From: Lineus longissimus
Lineage: Eukaryota > Nemertea > Pilidiophora > Heteronemertea > Lineidae
Assembly: GCF_910592395.1 (NCBI RefSeq)
Contig: NC_088320.1
Location: 13,450,501-13,514,500 of the forward strand
Length of the DNA: 64,000 nt
Direction of reading: 5' to 3'
The notes below the pieces were generated by a model. The model had not been told where the DNA came from. It made no database searches and saw only the letters and a program-made list of their open reading frames with translations. Shown here piece by piece: positions 45,413 through 57,439 of this stretch (positions are counted from its first letter, which is position 1; each line of letters opens with the position of its first letter). The translations under genes were made by a program, and so were the position numbers.

Positions 45413-48400
45413 CTAGCCTGCAAAACATTTCAGTCTGAAATTCATGATTCTATATAACCAGCAGCACAATGACTTCAAACTCTGTACATTGAAGTGTAAA
45501 TTTTCCAAACTAATAAGGGAACTACTCATTTGATATACCGAGAATATGTCATCATGTTTCCTTATAAGGATTAGATGCCAACCCTTTTTAGAAATCAAAA
45601 GACCAAAAGAAGAATTTTGAAAATGCATCTGTGTTAACATTTGATGAATGCACTGAATCCTAGAGCTATAATCAGCAACTTGCTTGCACTCTACATTAAG
45701 AATGAAAAAGCCTGGATAGTGATGCAAATACCAGATATGATCGGGAACAATTCCATGAATTTCTGAAGGACAAACGGATGGATCCTCAGAATCAATCGAG
45801 GACCATGCTGCTGATGTCCTGCGGCGCTGCACGCTAACGACAGAAACCTCATCATTTTCCCATGTGTCAACATCATCGGGTTCAACAAACTGGACTCTAC
45901 CATTTGTGTATGAATAATTCACTGGACTCTCATGCGTCACTACACTATCAGTGATTCCTTCATGAATTTGAATGCTATTCAGCATTTTCTCAATGAACTT
46001 CTTGGCTTCTCCATTACTCATCATGGTAACTAACGCACGCTCCAGGCTCTGAGCCATAATGTACAGGTCATTGTGTATCCCATCGTTACCGCCAGCTGTG
46101 GGAAAAAAGAAAAAGGGAGATTCAACGTTTGCACATCATACACTAGTTGCAAATGAAATGAAAAAGCCAGAGGCCATTGTGCTCACTGTCTAGATATTTG
46201 GTGGTCAGGAATTCATCCAGGTTAAGAAACATGCTGCATGTATAGTATATAGGTCAAAGCGAAGTCAGTATGACATGTGATGTAATCTTGCTTGGAGTAC
46301 CTACCATAAAAAAATCATCCAAAACAAGTCACTAATAAGCGAGATATTGCACTTTTTACTTTTTTAAGTTTTGGCCTTCTGGTGGCCAAGTCGAGAATCA
46401 GATCGGATCAAAATTCGGTGTCAGAGGTAACATGACATAGGGAGTCATGTGTACCTAATTTCAAGTTCATAACTTTAGCGGTTAAGAAACGTGCCATAGT
46501 TACACTCAAACGGCCAATTTACACTATTTGACCTCTGTGACCCTGAAAATAAGGTCAAATCAAAACCCGTAGGATATGTGACGTTTCCTCGCTAGGAAAA
46601 CATACCATAAAAATATCATCGAAAATGAGTCAGTAATAAGCGAGATATTGAACTTTTAACCCTTTTTTTAGTTTTAGCCCCCTGGTGGCAAAGTCCAGAA
46701 TCAGATCAGACTGAAATTAGGTGTCAGCGGTTATGTGACGTAAGGAGTCATGTGAAACAAATATCAAGTTCATAGCTTTAGCAGTTAAGAAACGTGCCAT
46801 ACTTTCACTCAAACAGCCAATTTATGCCATTTGACCTATGCGACTTTGAAAATTAGGTCAAACTGAAAACTCGTATGATTTAGCAAAAGCGAGATATTGC
46901 ACTTTTTATGTCTTAACTTTTGGCCAAGACGAGATTCAGATCAGACTGAAAGTCAGAGTCAGAGGTCACCTGACCTGTGGGGTTATGTGTACTAAGTTTC
47001 AAGTAGCTTTAGCAGTTAAAAAACATGCCACCGTTTTTGAACAGGATACAGACGACAACTACAATGACGGACGACAGACACAGCGGTGTTGTATAGACTC
47101 TTCTACGGTGAGCCAAACATGTGGTGATGATATGGTCATTAGCTCGAGACTTATTCCTTACAAGTCACTTGTAAGCGAGATATTGAACTTTTTACCTTTT
47201 TTAGTTTTGGCCCTCTGGTGGCCAAGTCGAGAATCAGATCAGGCCGAAATTCGGTGTCATTGGTAATATGACACAGGGAGTCATGGGTACTGAATTCCAA
47301 GTTTATAGCTTAAGCGGTTAAGAAATGTGCCATAGTTTCACTCAAAAGGCCAATTTACGCCATTTGACCTCTATCACCTTGAAAATTAGGTCAAGTCAAA
47401 AAACTTGTATGATATGTGATGTATCCTTGCTAGGAAAACCTACCATGAAAATGTTATCGAAAACGAGTCACTCATAAGAGAGATATCGCACTTTTCAGGT
47501 TTACACTTCTGACCAAGTAAAGAATCAAATCAAACCGAAATTCATTTTATTTTTAAAAGGTAACCTGACCTGGGGGGGGGGGGGGGGGGCATGTGTACAA
47601 AGTTTCAAGTTCATAGCTCTAGCGGTTAAGAAATGTGCCATTGTTTTGAAACAGGATACAGACAACGATGACAACGGACGACAGACGACGGACGACAGAC
47701 GACGGACATAGCGGTGTTGTAAATACTCACCTACGGTGAGCCAAAAATATCATCAACGAAATGGCCAGGGGCCATTGTGATCACTGTATAGATATAACAG
47801 TAAAGACAATAAGATTTGAGCCAGTTAAGAAATGTGCCAACGGCCAAGTAATGCCATTTGACCAAGAGGGTTAAGAAACATGCCATAGTTGCACTCAAGT
47901 GGCCAATTTACACCTTTTATCCTCTGTGACCTTGACGAGTAGGTCAAATTGAAAACCCTTGTAATTATTCATATATACTTTTAAGAAGTACCGGTACATG
48001 TGATAATAAAATGGCCAAGGGCCATTGTGCTCACCGTCTAGATATTTGGTGGTTAGGAATTTATCCTGGTTAAGAAACATGCTACATTGTACAGTATTAG
48101 GTCACACCAAAGTCGGCATGACATGTGATGTATCGTTGCTTGGAGTAACTACCATACAAATATCATCGAAGACAAGTAAGTGAATATAATTGAAAACAGG
48201 TCACTAATAAGTAGACATTGCACTTTGTACCTTTTTAGTTTTTGACCCCTGGTGGCCAAGTCGAGAATCGGATCAGACCCACTTCAGTATCAGAGGTTAT
48301 CTGGTTTAGGGAGTAATGTGTTCTAAATTTCCAGTTCATAGCTTCAGTGGTTAAGAAACGTGCCGTAGTTACCTTCAAACAGCCGATTTACGCCATTTGA

Positions 48401-51400
48401 CCTCTGCAACCTTGAAAATTAAGTTCAGTCCAAAACCTGTATGATATGTGATATATCCTTGCTTTAAGCAAAAACATTTAAGCAAAAACAAGTCGCTTAT
48501 AAGCAAGATATCACACTTTTTAGGTTTTAACTTTTGGCCCCTGGTGGCCAAGTCAAAAATCAGATCGGATCGAAATTTAATGTCCGATGTAATCTGATTT
48601 AGGGAGTAATGTGTACACAATTTCAAGATCATAGCTTCAATAGTTAAGAAACGTGCCATAGTTACCTTTAAACAGCCAATTAACACTATTTGACCTCTGC
48701 AACCTTGAAAATTTGGTCAAATCAAAAACCCTAATTATTTAGACAAAACAAGCTGCTTATAAGCGAGATATCGCACTTTTTAAGTTTAAACTTTTGGCAA
48801 AGTCGAGATTCAGATCGGACTGAAAGTCAAGAGTCAGAGGTCACCTGACCTGTGGGGTTATGTGTACAAAGTTTCAAGTTCATAGCTCAAGCGGTTAAGA
48901 AACGTGCCACTGTTTTTGAAACATTTCACAGACAACCATGATGGACGACGGATCCACTATGAACAGCAACTCTCGTTTTTCTGTCACAAAACTCTCAGAA
49001 TCTGCATCGGTCTCGAAATCACTCGAAATGCCTCACGGTCATTTAACCGTCTCTCGGAAATCTCACGGAATTTGACCTGGCCTTGGCGAGCCATGCTGGG
49101 CAAGAACTCGGAGTTTATTCCATTGTGACTGCTGGTCTTATCCCTGTCGAATATTACCGAAAACGATCGTAAATGACAGAAAATTTTAATCCTTTTGCCT
49201 GAGATGTATTTTCGATTTTTTTCGACAGAGTTCGAGAGGTATTCAGATTGAGCAATCATTCCAGTTCTGCAATGCGTTATAGGTGTCGCAAACCCGCATT
49301 CTTATCACATCTATTGAAACTGCAGGTAGGAGTCTAAAAGTATCGAAAAGACTCGAATGGTATCGTACTTAGTGGAATACAAAAGGACTCGAAAAGTCTC
49401 GTTTTCTATCGTTTTTGGCTCACCGTAAGGGGAGTCTATATGATAGCGCTGTGTCCGTCGTCGTCGTCGTCGTATCCTAACAGTGGCACGTTTCTTAACT
49501 GCTAGGGCTATGAACTTGAAACTTTGTACACAGAATGCCCTAGGTCAGCTGACCTCTGACACTGATTTTCGGTCCGATCTGATTCTCTGTTTGGCCACCA
49601 GGGGGCCAAATGTCGATATCTAAAAAGTGTGATATCTCGCTTATTAGTGACTTGTTTTCGATAAAACTTTTGTTGTAGGTACTGCCTCTGGTGCTGAATT
49701 TTGGTTCGATCTGATTCCTAACTTTGCCACCAGGGGGCCAAAAGTGGAAATCTAAAAAGTGTGATATCTCACTTATTAGTGATTTGTTTTTGATGAATTT
49801 TTTTATGGTAGGTTTTCCTAGCAAGGGTATGTGATATATCATAGGTGTTTTTGATTTGACCTACTTTTCAAGGTCACAGATGTCAAATGGCGTAAATTTG
49901 CTGTTTGAGTGTAACTGGGGCACGTTTCTTAACCAATAAAGCTATGAACTTGAAATTTGGTGCACCTGATTCCCTACATCATTTAACCTCTGACACCGAA
50001 TTTCAGTCTGATCTGATTCTCGACTTGGCCACCAGGGGGCCAAAACTAAAAAAAGTAAAAAGTGCAATATCTCGCTTAATAGTGACTTGTTTTCAATTCT
50101 ATTTTTATGGTAGGTACTCAGAGCAAGGATACATCACATATCCTACGGTTTTTGATTTGACCTTATTTTCAAGGTCACAGAGGTCAAATGGTGTGAATTG
50201 GCCGTTTGCTATGAACTTTAAACCTTGTACACATGACTCCCTAGGTCAGATGACCTGTGACACTGATTTTTGGTCTGGTCTGATTCTTAACTGGGCCACC
50301 AGGGGGCCATAACAAAAAAATTGAATAGTGCCATATCTCGCTTATTACTGATTAGTTTTTGGTAAAAATGTTATGGTAGATACTCTTAGCAAGGATACAT
50401 CACATATGATACGGGTTTTTGATTTGATGTTCTTGTCAAGGTCGCAGAGGTCAAACGGCTTAAATTGGCCATTTTAGCGTAACTGTGGCACGTTTGTTAA
50501 CCCCTAAGGCTATGAACTTGAGACTTTGTACAAAGGACCCTCTAGGTCAGCTGACCTCTGACCCTGAATTTCAGTCCGGTTCGATTCTAGACTTGGCCAC
50601 CAGGGGGCCAAAAGTGAAAACCTAGAAAGTGTGATATCTCGCTTATTAGTGATTCGTTTTCAATAACATTTTTATGGTAGGTTCTCCTAGCAGGGATACA
50701 TCACATATCATATGAGATTGGTCGTTTGAGTGTAACTATGGCACGTTTCTTAACCACTATAGCTATGAACTTGAAATTTGGTGCACATGACTCCCTACGT
50801 CATGTCACCTTGGACACCGAATTTCGATCTGATCTGGTACTCAACTTGGCTACCAAGAGGCCAAAACTAAAATTGGTAAAAAGTGCAATATCTCTTTTAT
50901 TAGTGACTTGTTTTTGATGATTGATATTCTTATGGTTACCATAATGATACTTACTCCAAGCAACGATACATCACATGTCATACTGACTTTGGTTTGACCT
51001 ATATACTATACATGTACAATGTTTCTTAACCTGAGGATGAATTCCAAAGCACCAAATATCTATACGGTGAGCACAATGGCCCCTGGCCGTTTCATTCTTA
51101 CAGGTGGTGTCGAAAACGGCATGTCCTGAGTAAATACCCGGTTGTTACCCTCGTAACATTGGTTGTCACAACACCCTCCAACGTTGACAAAACGCGCAAC
51201 CAATGTGCACCCTCATGACCAACGCTTTTAACCTGTAAAAATTATCAAAATCTAGGGGCTTAATTTATTTTTCAAACAGTATGCACTCGGTTCTTGCTTA
51301 TTACACAAAAGCAGATATCATCCATTGCAAAATCATAAGAAGAGGAAGATACTGTGTACATGTATATTCATTCAGGCAATATGTGTGTGTTTTACGTATC

Positions 51401-54400
51401 AGCAATGAAATATTTTAGATTAAACTAAAAGTTATAATGCATAAAAGTCTTCGAATTGGAACTTGAAGCCGGTCGCATTCGTTCTAACAGTTCTCACTGA
51501 TAAATGTGAAATCCCCAACATGGCAGTTTACAACAACTTGTACAAAGTCAGAAGGAATTGAGCAGCTCAGGCATGTTAACCAGATATTATTGTAAACGCG
51601 AACTGCATTGCGCAGACTTTCAACACCTCAAGACGCACATTTATTTATATGACACAAGATGGCCGCCTGGGGGCCATATTGGATATCAGGTGGGGCCAGA
51701 AAATTATACAGCACCTCCCTTACCCTAGGCGATCATACCACAGAATATCAGCTCCCTCACACAACTGCTTCTGGAGTTATAGGTCGGAATGCTAAAATTC
51801 CAAGATGCCACCCGATGGCCATCTTGGATTTCGGATTGCGCCCAAAATCATTAGGGAAACTCCCCTACCATAGGCCATTACACCACAAAAGCTTCAAGTC
51901 TGTCAGACATGTGGTTCTTCAACTAACGAGCGGAATGCAAAAATCTAAGATGGCGGCTGGCGGCCATATTGGATTTTGGAACGTGCCCAAAATTGATAGG
52001 GAACCTCCCCCACTGAAGACCATTACACCACAAACGTCTGAAGTCTGTCGGACCTCTAGTTCTTCAGTTAACGAGCAGAATGCGAAAACCTAAGATGGCG
52101 GCTGGCGGCCATATTTGATTTGGAACGCACGCAAAATCGATATGGACCTCCCCTACCCTAGACCATTACACCACAAAAGTTTCAAGTCCGTCAGACCTCT
52201 AGTTCTTCAGTTAACGAGCGGAATGCGAAAACATAAGATGGTGGCTGGTGGCCATATTGGACTTCGGAACGCACCCAAAATCAATAGGGACCCTTTGACA
52301 CACTAGGCCTATACCCCCTAAAAATTTCAAGTGAAAATCTCGATATTTAATAATCTCTCCTTTGGGCCCGTACACCAAGTTAGAATTAATTGAATACATG
52401 TACTTGTCTGCCTGGTCTTCGAATTTCTAAGAAATGTCATAACAGAAAGTTGCAATTCTTACAGCAGCACTACACTCCATACGAAATATTCCACGAACAA
52501 ATCTTCCTCAAATTATCTTTAAACATGAGGTTCTATGAAATTGTGCTGCAATATACTTAAATATATCTGCTGCATTTCTCTGCTAAAACGCAGCATTATC
52601 AGACCATTCCATGGGTCGTACACCAACATAGCCAAAGGTGGATAATTGCACCTAATTTATTTTGAATGTTTACTTAGTGATGAAACATGGTCAGTCAGTC
52701 CGGGCAAAAGCCTGAGTCCTGTTAATCGAACAATGCTCAAGTATGTGAGTCAGACAGTCATCTATCTGAGACGTTTTGAAAGAAGCAACCCAAGAGAATT
52801 TGTTTCACTGTACTACAAGACCAGATTTATAGCATAGCTTCATGCATGAGCCAACGGTGATTTTAGGGCAGCATAACAAAGTTGTCGGCTGCTTCCCAAG
52901 AACCGCCAATTCTTTTCGTGTTTTCTTTCAGATAGAAAAGTTCTCTCTACCAGAGGCAGTCAATTCATGTTTGACAATAATGCATGTATGGCTCACACAA
53001 AAGTAGTAGACTGTGTGCATGTCATGAGCAGGTCCCAGCTGAAGAGTTGGATTGAAACGACGAAAATGTGACTTTGATAACGTGAATGATCTTGGATATT
53101 CGAAACGTTAAGCTAGCTTTGTATTTGGGGTTGTGGGTTGAAAAACAATCACACATCGTTGCAATTATTGATGGCTGACAATGTTTCTTGCCATTTTTCG
53201 ATAGGAACAGCAGTTTTTGAGATATATATCTGTTCTTGTTGAGTCTGAACACTTTATTGCCGAGTATGAAAGTCGATTATCTTAAAGATGATGTTCCCAA
53301 AACAAACCGTGTTAATATTCAATACACTTTCATTTAATTTAAGCTACTACTGGATTTGATGTCACATTTTTGAATGCGACCTTCACAATTACTCGTTTCT
53401 GCTAGAGCAAAGTACCGTTTTGGTTTTGTAAAATAAATTGTTGAAAAACTATTGCTTGTAGGCCGAGTTCAGACAACTGCAAAACCACTCAAAAAGTACA
53501 ATAATGTACATAGTTATATTCTGCTAGACTTTAAGATACTGCCTTTAGCAGGATATTTATAAAATGCATAAAGCTAAGTCACTCTGTTTAGTGTTTCATG
53601 CATAGATTAACCAGGCACCACGAGTCCAACATTATGATTGAACAATAATACAGGTTAAGAGAGGGTGTGAATCTCATGAGGGACAATCAACGCATGCACG
53701 ATTTAGTGCTCTGTTATGAATTGAGTCTGTCTCAAGTCAGTCACCCTTCAACAGGGCCACACGTGGCCGACTGTCTTACACATGTCTAGTGACTCAACAG
53801 GCAAAGACAAAGGGGACACACCCGTCATGCTGTCAACAGTCAGAAATACTTCAAGGTCGATTTATGATGTGACTAAAAGTGGCACACACAGTCTCGATTT
53901 TTGTAATTAGTTATTGTTCCCCGGGATGTTATTTTGAATCTATTCATGTCACCCAGTTCAGTATCATTGTACTTTGCAGTGGGTTGACTTTAATGAGAAT
54001 GAGTTTGGTTTAAGACAAGTGTTTTGTCGAAAAACCCACCACTAAACTCTTCAGACAATGATCAAATTCAGGAGATCGCTGAAGACTCATCACAGAGCAG
54101 AGCGACTGCTTATGCATGCCCAATTCATGAACACAGATTGAGTAATATTACGCATGGTGACAGCGATTATTGCCTCATTTCAATAAATGGTAAACATCAC
54201 GTAAGATGGAAAGTTATACAGTGCGTATCAAAAAAAGTAATCGGAGATCAGAGAGTTTATATTCCAAGGTTACTGATTTTGACTCTTAACTTCAGTTTTG
54301 TCAGTGCTCTACGTATGGCGAGCCAAAGCGGAATTTATTCAACACTTTAGAATTACCATTCAAGAAGTTAAATATAAGTTCAAGAAGGAAATATATGTTC

Positions 54401-56064
54401 AAACACTAAAATATGCTCAACCTTGAATCAAATGTTTTCAACCTTGAATAAAATATGTTCAACCTTGAACAAAATATATTCAACCTTGAACAAAATATAT
54501 TCAAGACTCACATGACCATATTCAAGACTTGGCCACCAGGAGGCCAAAACTAAACTAGGTAAAAAGTGCAATATCTCGTTTATTTGTGACCTGTTTTCGA
54601 TGATATTCTTATGGTACTTACTCCAAGCAACGATATATCACATGTCATACCGACTTTGGTTTGACCTAGATACTATACATGTACAATGTTTCTTAACCTG
54701 GATGAATTCCAAAGCACCAAATATCTATACGGTGAGCACAATGGCCCCTGGCCGTTTCATTTGATATGTTTGAGAGGATATATTGGACTATATTTCTACC
54801 TCAGGTGAAGTTCAAAGTCACGTGGGCCACAAGGTCACATTCAAGGTCAAAAGGTCATCACTCTTTGAAATACCCCAATGTAAAAAGTAATGTCAGATTT
54901 GGAATCATTGCTGAATTCCTCTTCTAGAAATACCAACTTTATCAAATTTGACATATCGGTTACAGAGATATGATCATTTGAATATTGTCAGCAATGCCCT
55001 TTTTGGCCAAAATTGCGAAAATTAAGTGGGCAGTATCTCAGGAACCATAAGTCAGAACAAACTAAAATTGGGAATATCAGCTTTTTCTCCAAAAATAAGC
55101 ATATTAATCACATTTCAGTAAAATCGAAGGGGGTATGTTTTACTTTTTACATTTTTTGGGGTGATTTGACACGAAATGACCCCTTCGTGACCTTGGAAAT
55201 TAGGTCAAGGTCAAAATGTTTCAATCACTATGTTAAGCTAGATCAGATCAATCAATGACATCTGAATATCACACAGTGAAAGTTTCTTAGATAGGATATG
55301 GTATATTACCCACATTGGATTGTATGACCTTGACCTACTTACACCTGAAAAGTAGGTCTCATTGACCTTAATTTTTGTCATGAAGTTTCATCAGAGGTAT
55401 CCACAGAAAAAAACCCATGATCCTAGCTATCCGGTTTCACAAGATATTAACAAAATATAGTTTTCAAAGATGGCCGCCTTGAGCCCTAAAAGTAGGACAA
55501 ACTGCAATGATTTTTGGTATGTCAAGTCGCGTTGTCATAAGACATCCACCTACCATTGTTGACGGACGACAAACAAGACGTGATGACATAAGCTCACCAA
55601 GGTGAGCTAAAAAATGCTAACGCCGCCATTTAATATTACCTATGTCGTGTGCCAGTTTCCCATTCTTTGTCTGGCCTTCAAAGCAAGTAGTACTACTTAC
55701 GTGGCAATACAGGTTTTGTTGTTGCCCATGTTCCTTGTTTGGAAAAGGTGTAATCTTGTGCTTCGATTATGCCGAACGCTTTGTCCCAATCTGGATCACT
55801 ATCAAGGGACAACTCAGTATTGAATGCATCTCCACATGCCTCTTTTACTGCAGCCTTAAATTGTGTCTCTGTTAAGTCAGCTAATTGGTTTGTAGCATCT
55901 TCACAGAAGGATGTGCAGCGAACTGGTCCTTCTCCATCAGGATCAGGGTGACGAGTGAACAACTTCACTTTTGTTGGCAGGGCAGATTCATTGAATTTAT
56001 TCCGCGTTGTTTCGACACTGAGTCTCGTCAACAGTGCTCTTTTTGGATAAGACCACATCCAATG
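45413..56064 (-). CDS. Unrecognised gene, last two coding exons; possible PD-(D/E)XK fold
   Basis: Exon 56064-55701 has an upstream TTCATTTCCAG acceptor and a perfect GTAAGT donor. It is open throughout and reads HWMWSYPKRALLTRL to TTKPVLP. Exon 46095-45413 has a long pyrimidine tract and CCCACAG acceptor, and its frame is open from the splice site (GGNDGIHNDLYIMAQSLERA) to TAG. The phases agree (one base plus two). Together they give about 348 residues, with further 5' exons beyond 56064. The last exon contains YPGFFILNVECKQ, then IQCIHQMLTQ and FGLLISKKGWHLILI. A hydrophobic strand with E-x-K followed by a Gln-bearing helix and another strand is the usual look of a PD-(D/E)XK nuclease-like core, but this is inference. 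I recognise no named family. The 9.6-kb intron is packed with repeats. Confidence 0.6.
46165..47757 (+). mobile_element. Complete array-family element, plus orientation
   Basis: The left end reads GCCATTGTGCTCACTGTCTAG with GATATTTGGTGGTCAGGAAT. The right end reads GGTGTTGTAAATACTCACC then TACGGTGAGCCAAAA, preceded by a GACGACGGACGACAGACG microsatellite. Between them are about five copies of a 300-bp repeat with landmarks AAGCGAGATATTGCAC, GGCCACCAG complements and GGTTAAGAAACGTGCC. The two ends share GCTCACCGTA in inverted orientation. There is no transposase. Confidence 0.7.
47757..48955 (+). mobile_element. Second array-family element, right end lost
   Basis: A new left end (AAATGGCCAGGGGCCATTGTG) starts immediately after the previous right end. 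At 48010 another left end (AAATGGCCAAGGGCCATTGTG) begins, followed by three more 300-bp units. The copy ends at ATGGACGACGGATC before the non-array spacer. Confidence 0.65.
48956..49420. other. Spacer at the centre of the inverted array
   Basis: Contains the diverged CTCTCG-rich dispersed repeat also seen at 5100-5345 and 21560-21800, plus a TCGAAAAG-rich tract. It separates plus- from minus-oriented array elements. Confidence 0.5.
49421..51107 (-). mobile_element. Complete array-family element, minus orientation
   Basis: A mirror image of the plus elements. It starts GGCTCACCGTAAGGGGAGTC with (CGT)n at 49459-49474, contains about six 300-bp units with TGATATCTCGCTTATTAGTG, and ends TACGGTGAGCACAATGGCCCCTGGCCGTTTCAT. 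Together with 46165-48955 it makes a roughly 5-kb inverted array. Confidence 0.7.
51108..51640. other. No recognisable gene
   Basis: Intron sequence of the minus-strand gene between two repeat arrays. No exon or family motif was seen. Confidence 0.5.
51650..52315. repeat. 144-bp tandem repeat with AAGATGGCGGC motifs
   Basis: About 4.5 units start near 51657, 51802, 51948, 52092 and 52236. Each contains AAGATGGCGGCTGGCGGCCATATTGGA, in two halves forming a short palindrome, followed by CATTACACCACAAAAG and GTTCTTCAGTTAACGAGCGG. The AAGATGGCGGC core matches the YY1 consensus. Confidence 0.85.
52316..54390. other. No recognisable gene
   Basis: AT-rich intron sequence. The longest frames (for example 54024-54350) lack motifs and convincing splice contexts. 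Confidence 0.5.
54397..54506. repeat. 21-bp minisatellite
   Basis: Five units of TTCAACCTTGAAYAAAATAT with few changes, directly abutting an array-family fragment. Confidence 0.85.
54507..54765 (-). mobile_element. Array-family fragment (left end, minus orientation)
   Basis: From TTGGCCACCAGGAGGCC through the 300-bp-unit landmark AATATCTCGTTTAT to the end TACGGTGAGCACAATGGCCCC. Confidence 0.75.
54780..55612. mobile_element. Related non-autonomous element ending in GCTCACCAAGGTGAGC
   Basis: Begins near GAAGTTCAAAGTCACGTGGG and holds many AAGGTCA motifs (GTCACATTCAAGGTCAAAAGG, GACCTTGGAAATTAGGTCAAGG). It ends GACGGACGACAAACAAGACG and then AGCTCACCAAGGTGAGCTAAAAA. The design resembles the array family (microsatellite plus a terminal GCTCACC motif), but the body differs. 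Confidence 0.5.
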
Positions 56065-56756
56065 CTGGAAATGAAAACGAAACATTCAGGGACCATACCG
56101 CTTTCAAAGGTAGTCTCTTATTTTGTATAATAGGACTGTCACTGGTGTTAGTATACAGGCCTACCCGATAAAAAAGACTTCATTCCAATCTGATGAGGGT
56201 GCACTGAAATACGCCAGGTACATATATGCCCCCCCCTCCAAAAAAAAACACACTGAAATTAACATTTTTACCAACTTGCATGCCACCTAGACTCACGCGC
56301 TTTCTGATTCCCACATTAATATCAAGTTGGCATAGACAGGTTTCGTAACCCAAACAATGACGAAGTACGAAACTACGATGGGCTGTCATGTCATAAAGTC
56401 CTGTGCAAATTCATTTACGTGACACTCGTATCATCAAGCAGTTTGTACGAGGAAATCAGTCAAGTTTTCAAAATGAAGTGGTCTAGGGACCATGTGGCTC
56501 ACATTGACGAAACACTTTTTATGCCACGTAAATCATGATAACATGCATGACATAGTCCACATGGCGATAGTATGTCAGCTGACGTTAGGAGTTTTAGAAC
56601 ATTCCCTGGGCTTTGTTTAGTTACAAGGGTCTAATGCATTTATAAACCTGTGCTGTGGTGTTCCAAACAATGAACCAACCTCAGTTCTTGATATTGACGT
56701 GATGAGGGCAGCATGGAGCGTTGTTGTGTTAGTAAAGAATAATAATCATATTCCTG

Positions 56757-56868
56757 GTTAGTTCATAGCTCCAGCGGTTAAGAAACGTGCCACTGCTTTT
56801 AAAACAGGATACAGACGACGACGGATGCAGCGGTGTTGTATAGACTCCCCTAAGGTGAGCCAAAAATG
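56757..56868 (+). mobile_element. Array-family right-end fragment
   Basis: GCGGTTAAGAAACGTGCCAC, the GACGACGACGG microsatellite and the terminal TAAGGTGAGCCAAAA are present. The rest of the element is missing. Confidence 0.75.
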
Positions 56869-57110
56869 AGGATTTAAAGGGAAGCTGTGGGAATTACTCC
56901 CCATTCGACCAACAGTTACAACCTTAACATCTACGTAAACTGTGTATTCTTAACAACAACTGTGGCTCTTGGTTTTATAAATAAACAAACATTAATGAGT
57001 GAAATGGATGACTTTAAATGCCTATTTTTGAATCAAGTATGCGGCCATCTTGGTGGATTTTAATCTGGTCTCTCCTCCATTGTGACAATCAGCTGTTTGA
57101 ACAATGGCGA

Positions 57111-57431
57111 ATGCTTGGAATGACAGATGACAGTTCTTCGATTTCTTCGGGTTCTTCGTCGACGTCCGGCGATGAATCCTTCGATTACAACCGTGCATCA
57201 GCAGAAGAACCAGCAGGTCTAGTTCCCTATGCGTTTGAGCCAAGGTACCGGGGCAGAAAAAGGTCTGGAAACTTAGTGGAACGAGTAGTACTCGCCTTGA
57301 TGAAAAAAACCCACTGCATCCATGACGTCATTCGCCCGGGAGATTTGAACAAACATGGCTACCCCCGCAAACTGCTTATTAAATGCAATTTTCTGCACTA
57401 CCTAGGAATATTCATCAAATCCTTGGTGTAG
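57111..57431 (+). CDS. Possible P2X7-C-terminus-like protein, first exon
   Basis: From an ATG at 57111 the frame reads MLGMTDDSSSISSGSSSTS, then an acidic stretch and AGLVPYAFEPRYRGRKRSG. A serine-rich start followed by a PYxFEP motif is what many invertebrate proteins with a P2X7-type C-terminal domain show. That zinc-binding domain itself is not visible here. It would lie in later exons, or the frame is a fragment. The frame runs to TAG at 57429-57431 without a strong donor (GTACCG at about 57245 is weak). The ATG is preceded by a gene-start-like GCGGCCATCTTGG. Assignment is by motif only and remains tentative. Confidence 0.35.
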   Translation: MLGMTDDSSSISSGSSSTSGDESFDYNRASAEEPAGLVPYAFEPRYRGRKRSGNLVERVVLALMKKTHCIHDVIRPGDLNKHGYPRKLLIKCNFLHYLGIFIKSLV

Positions 57432-57439
57432 AGTATTTG

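Noticed and set aside
54024-54350. 108-residue open frame as an exon
   Set aside because: No family motif, and it continues through several GT sites without a good donor. Composition is like the surrounding intron.
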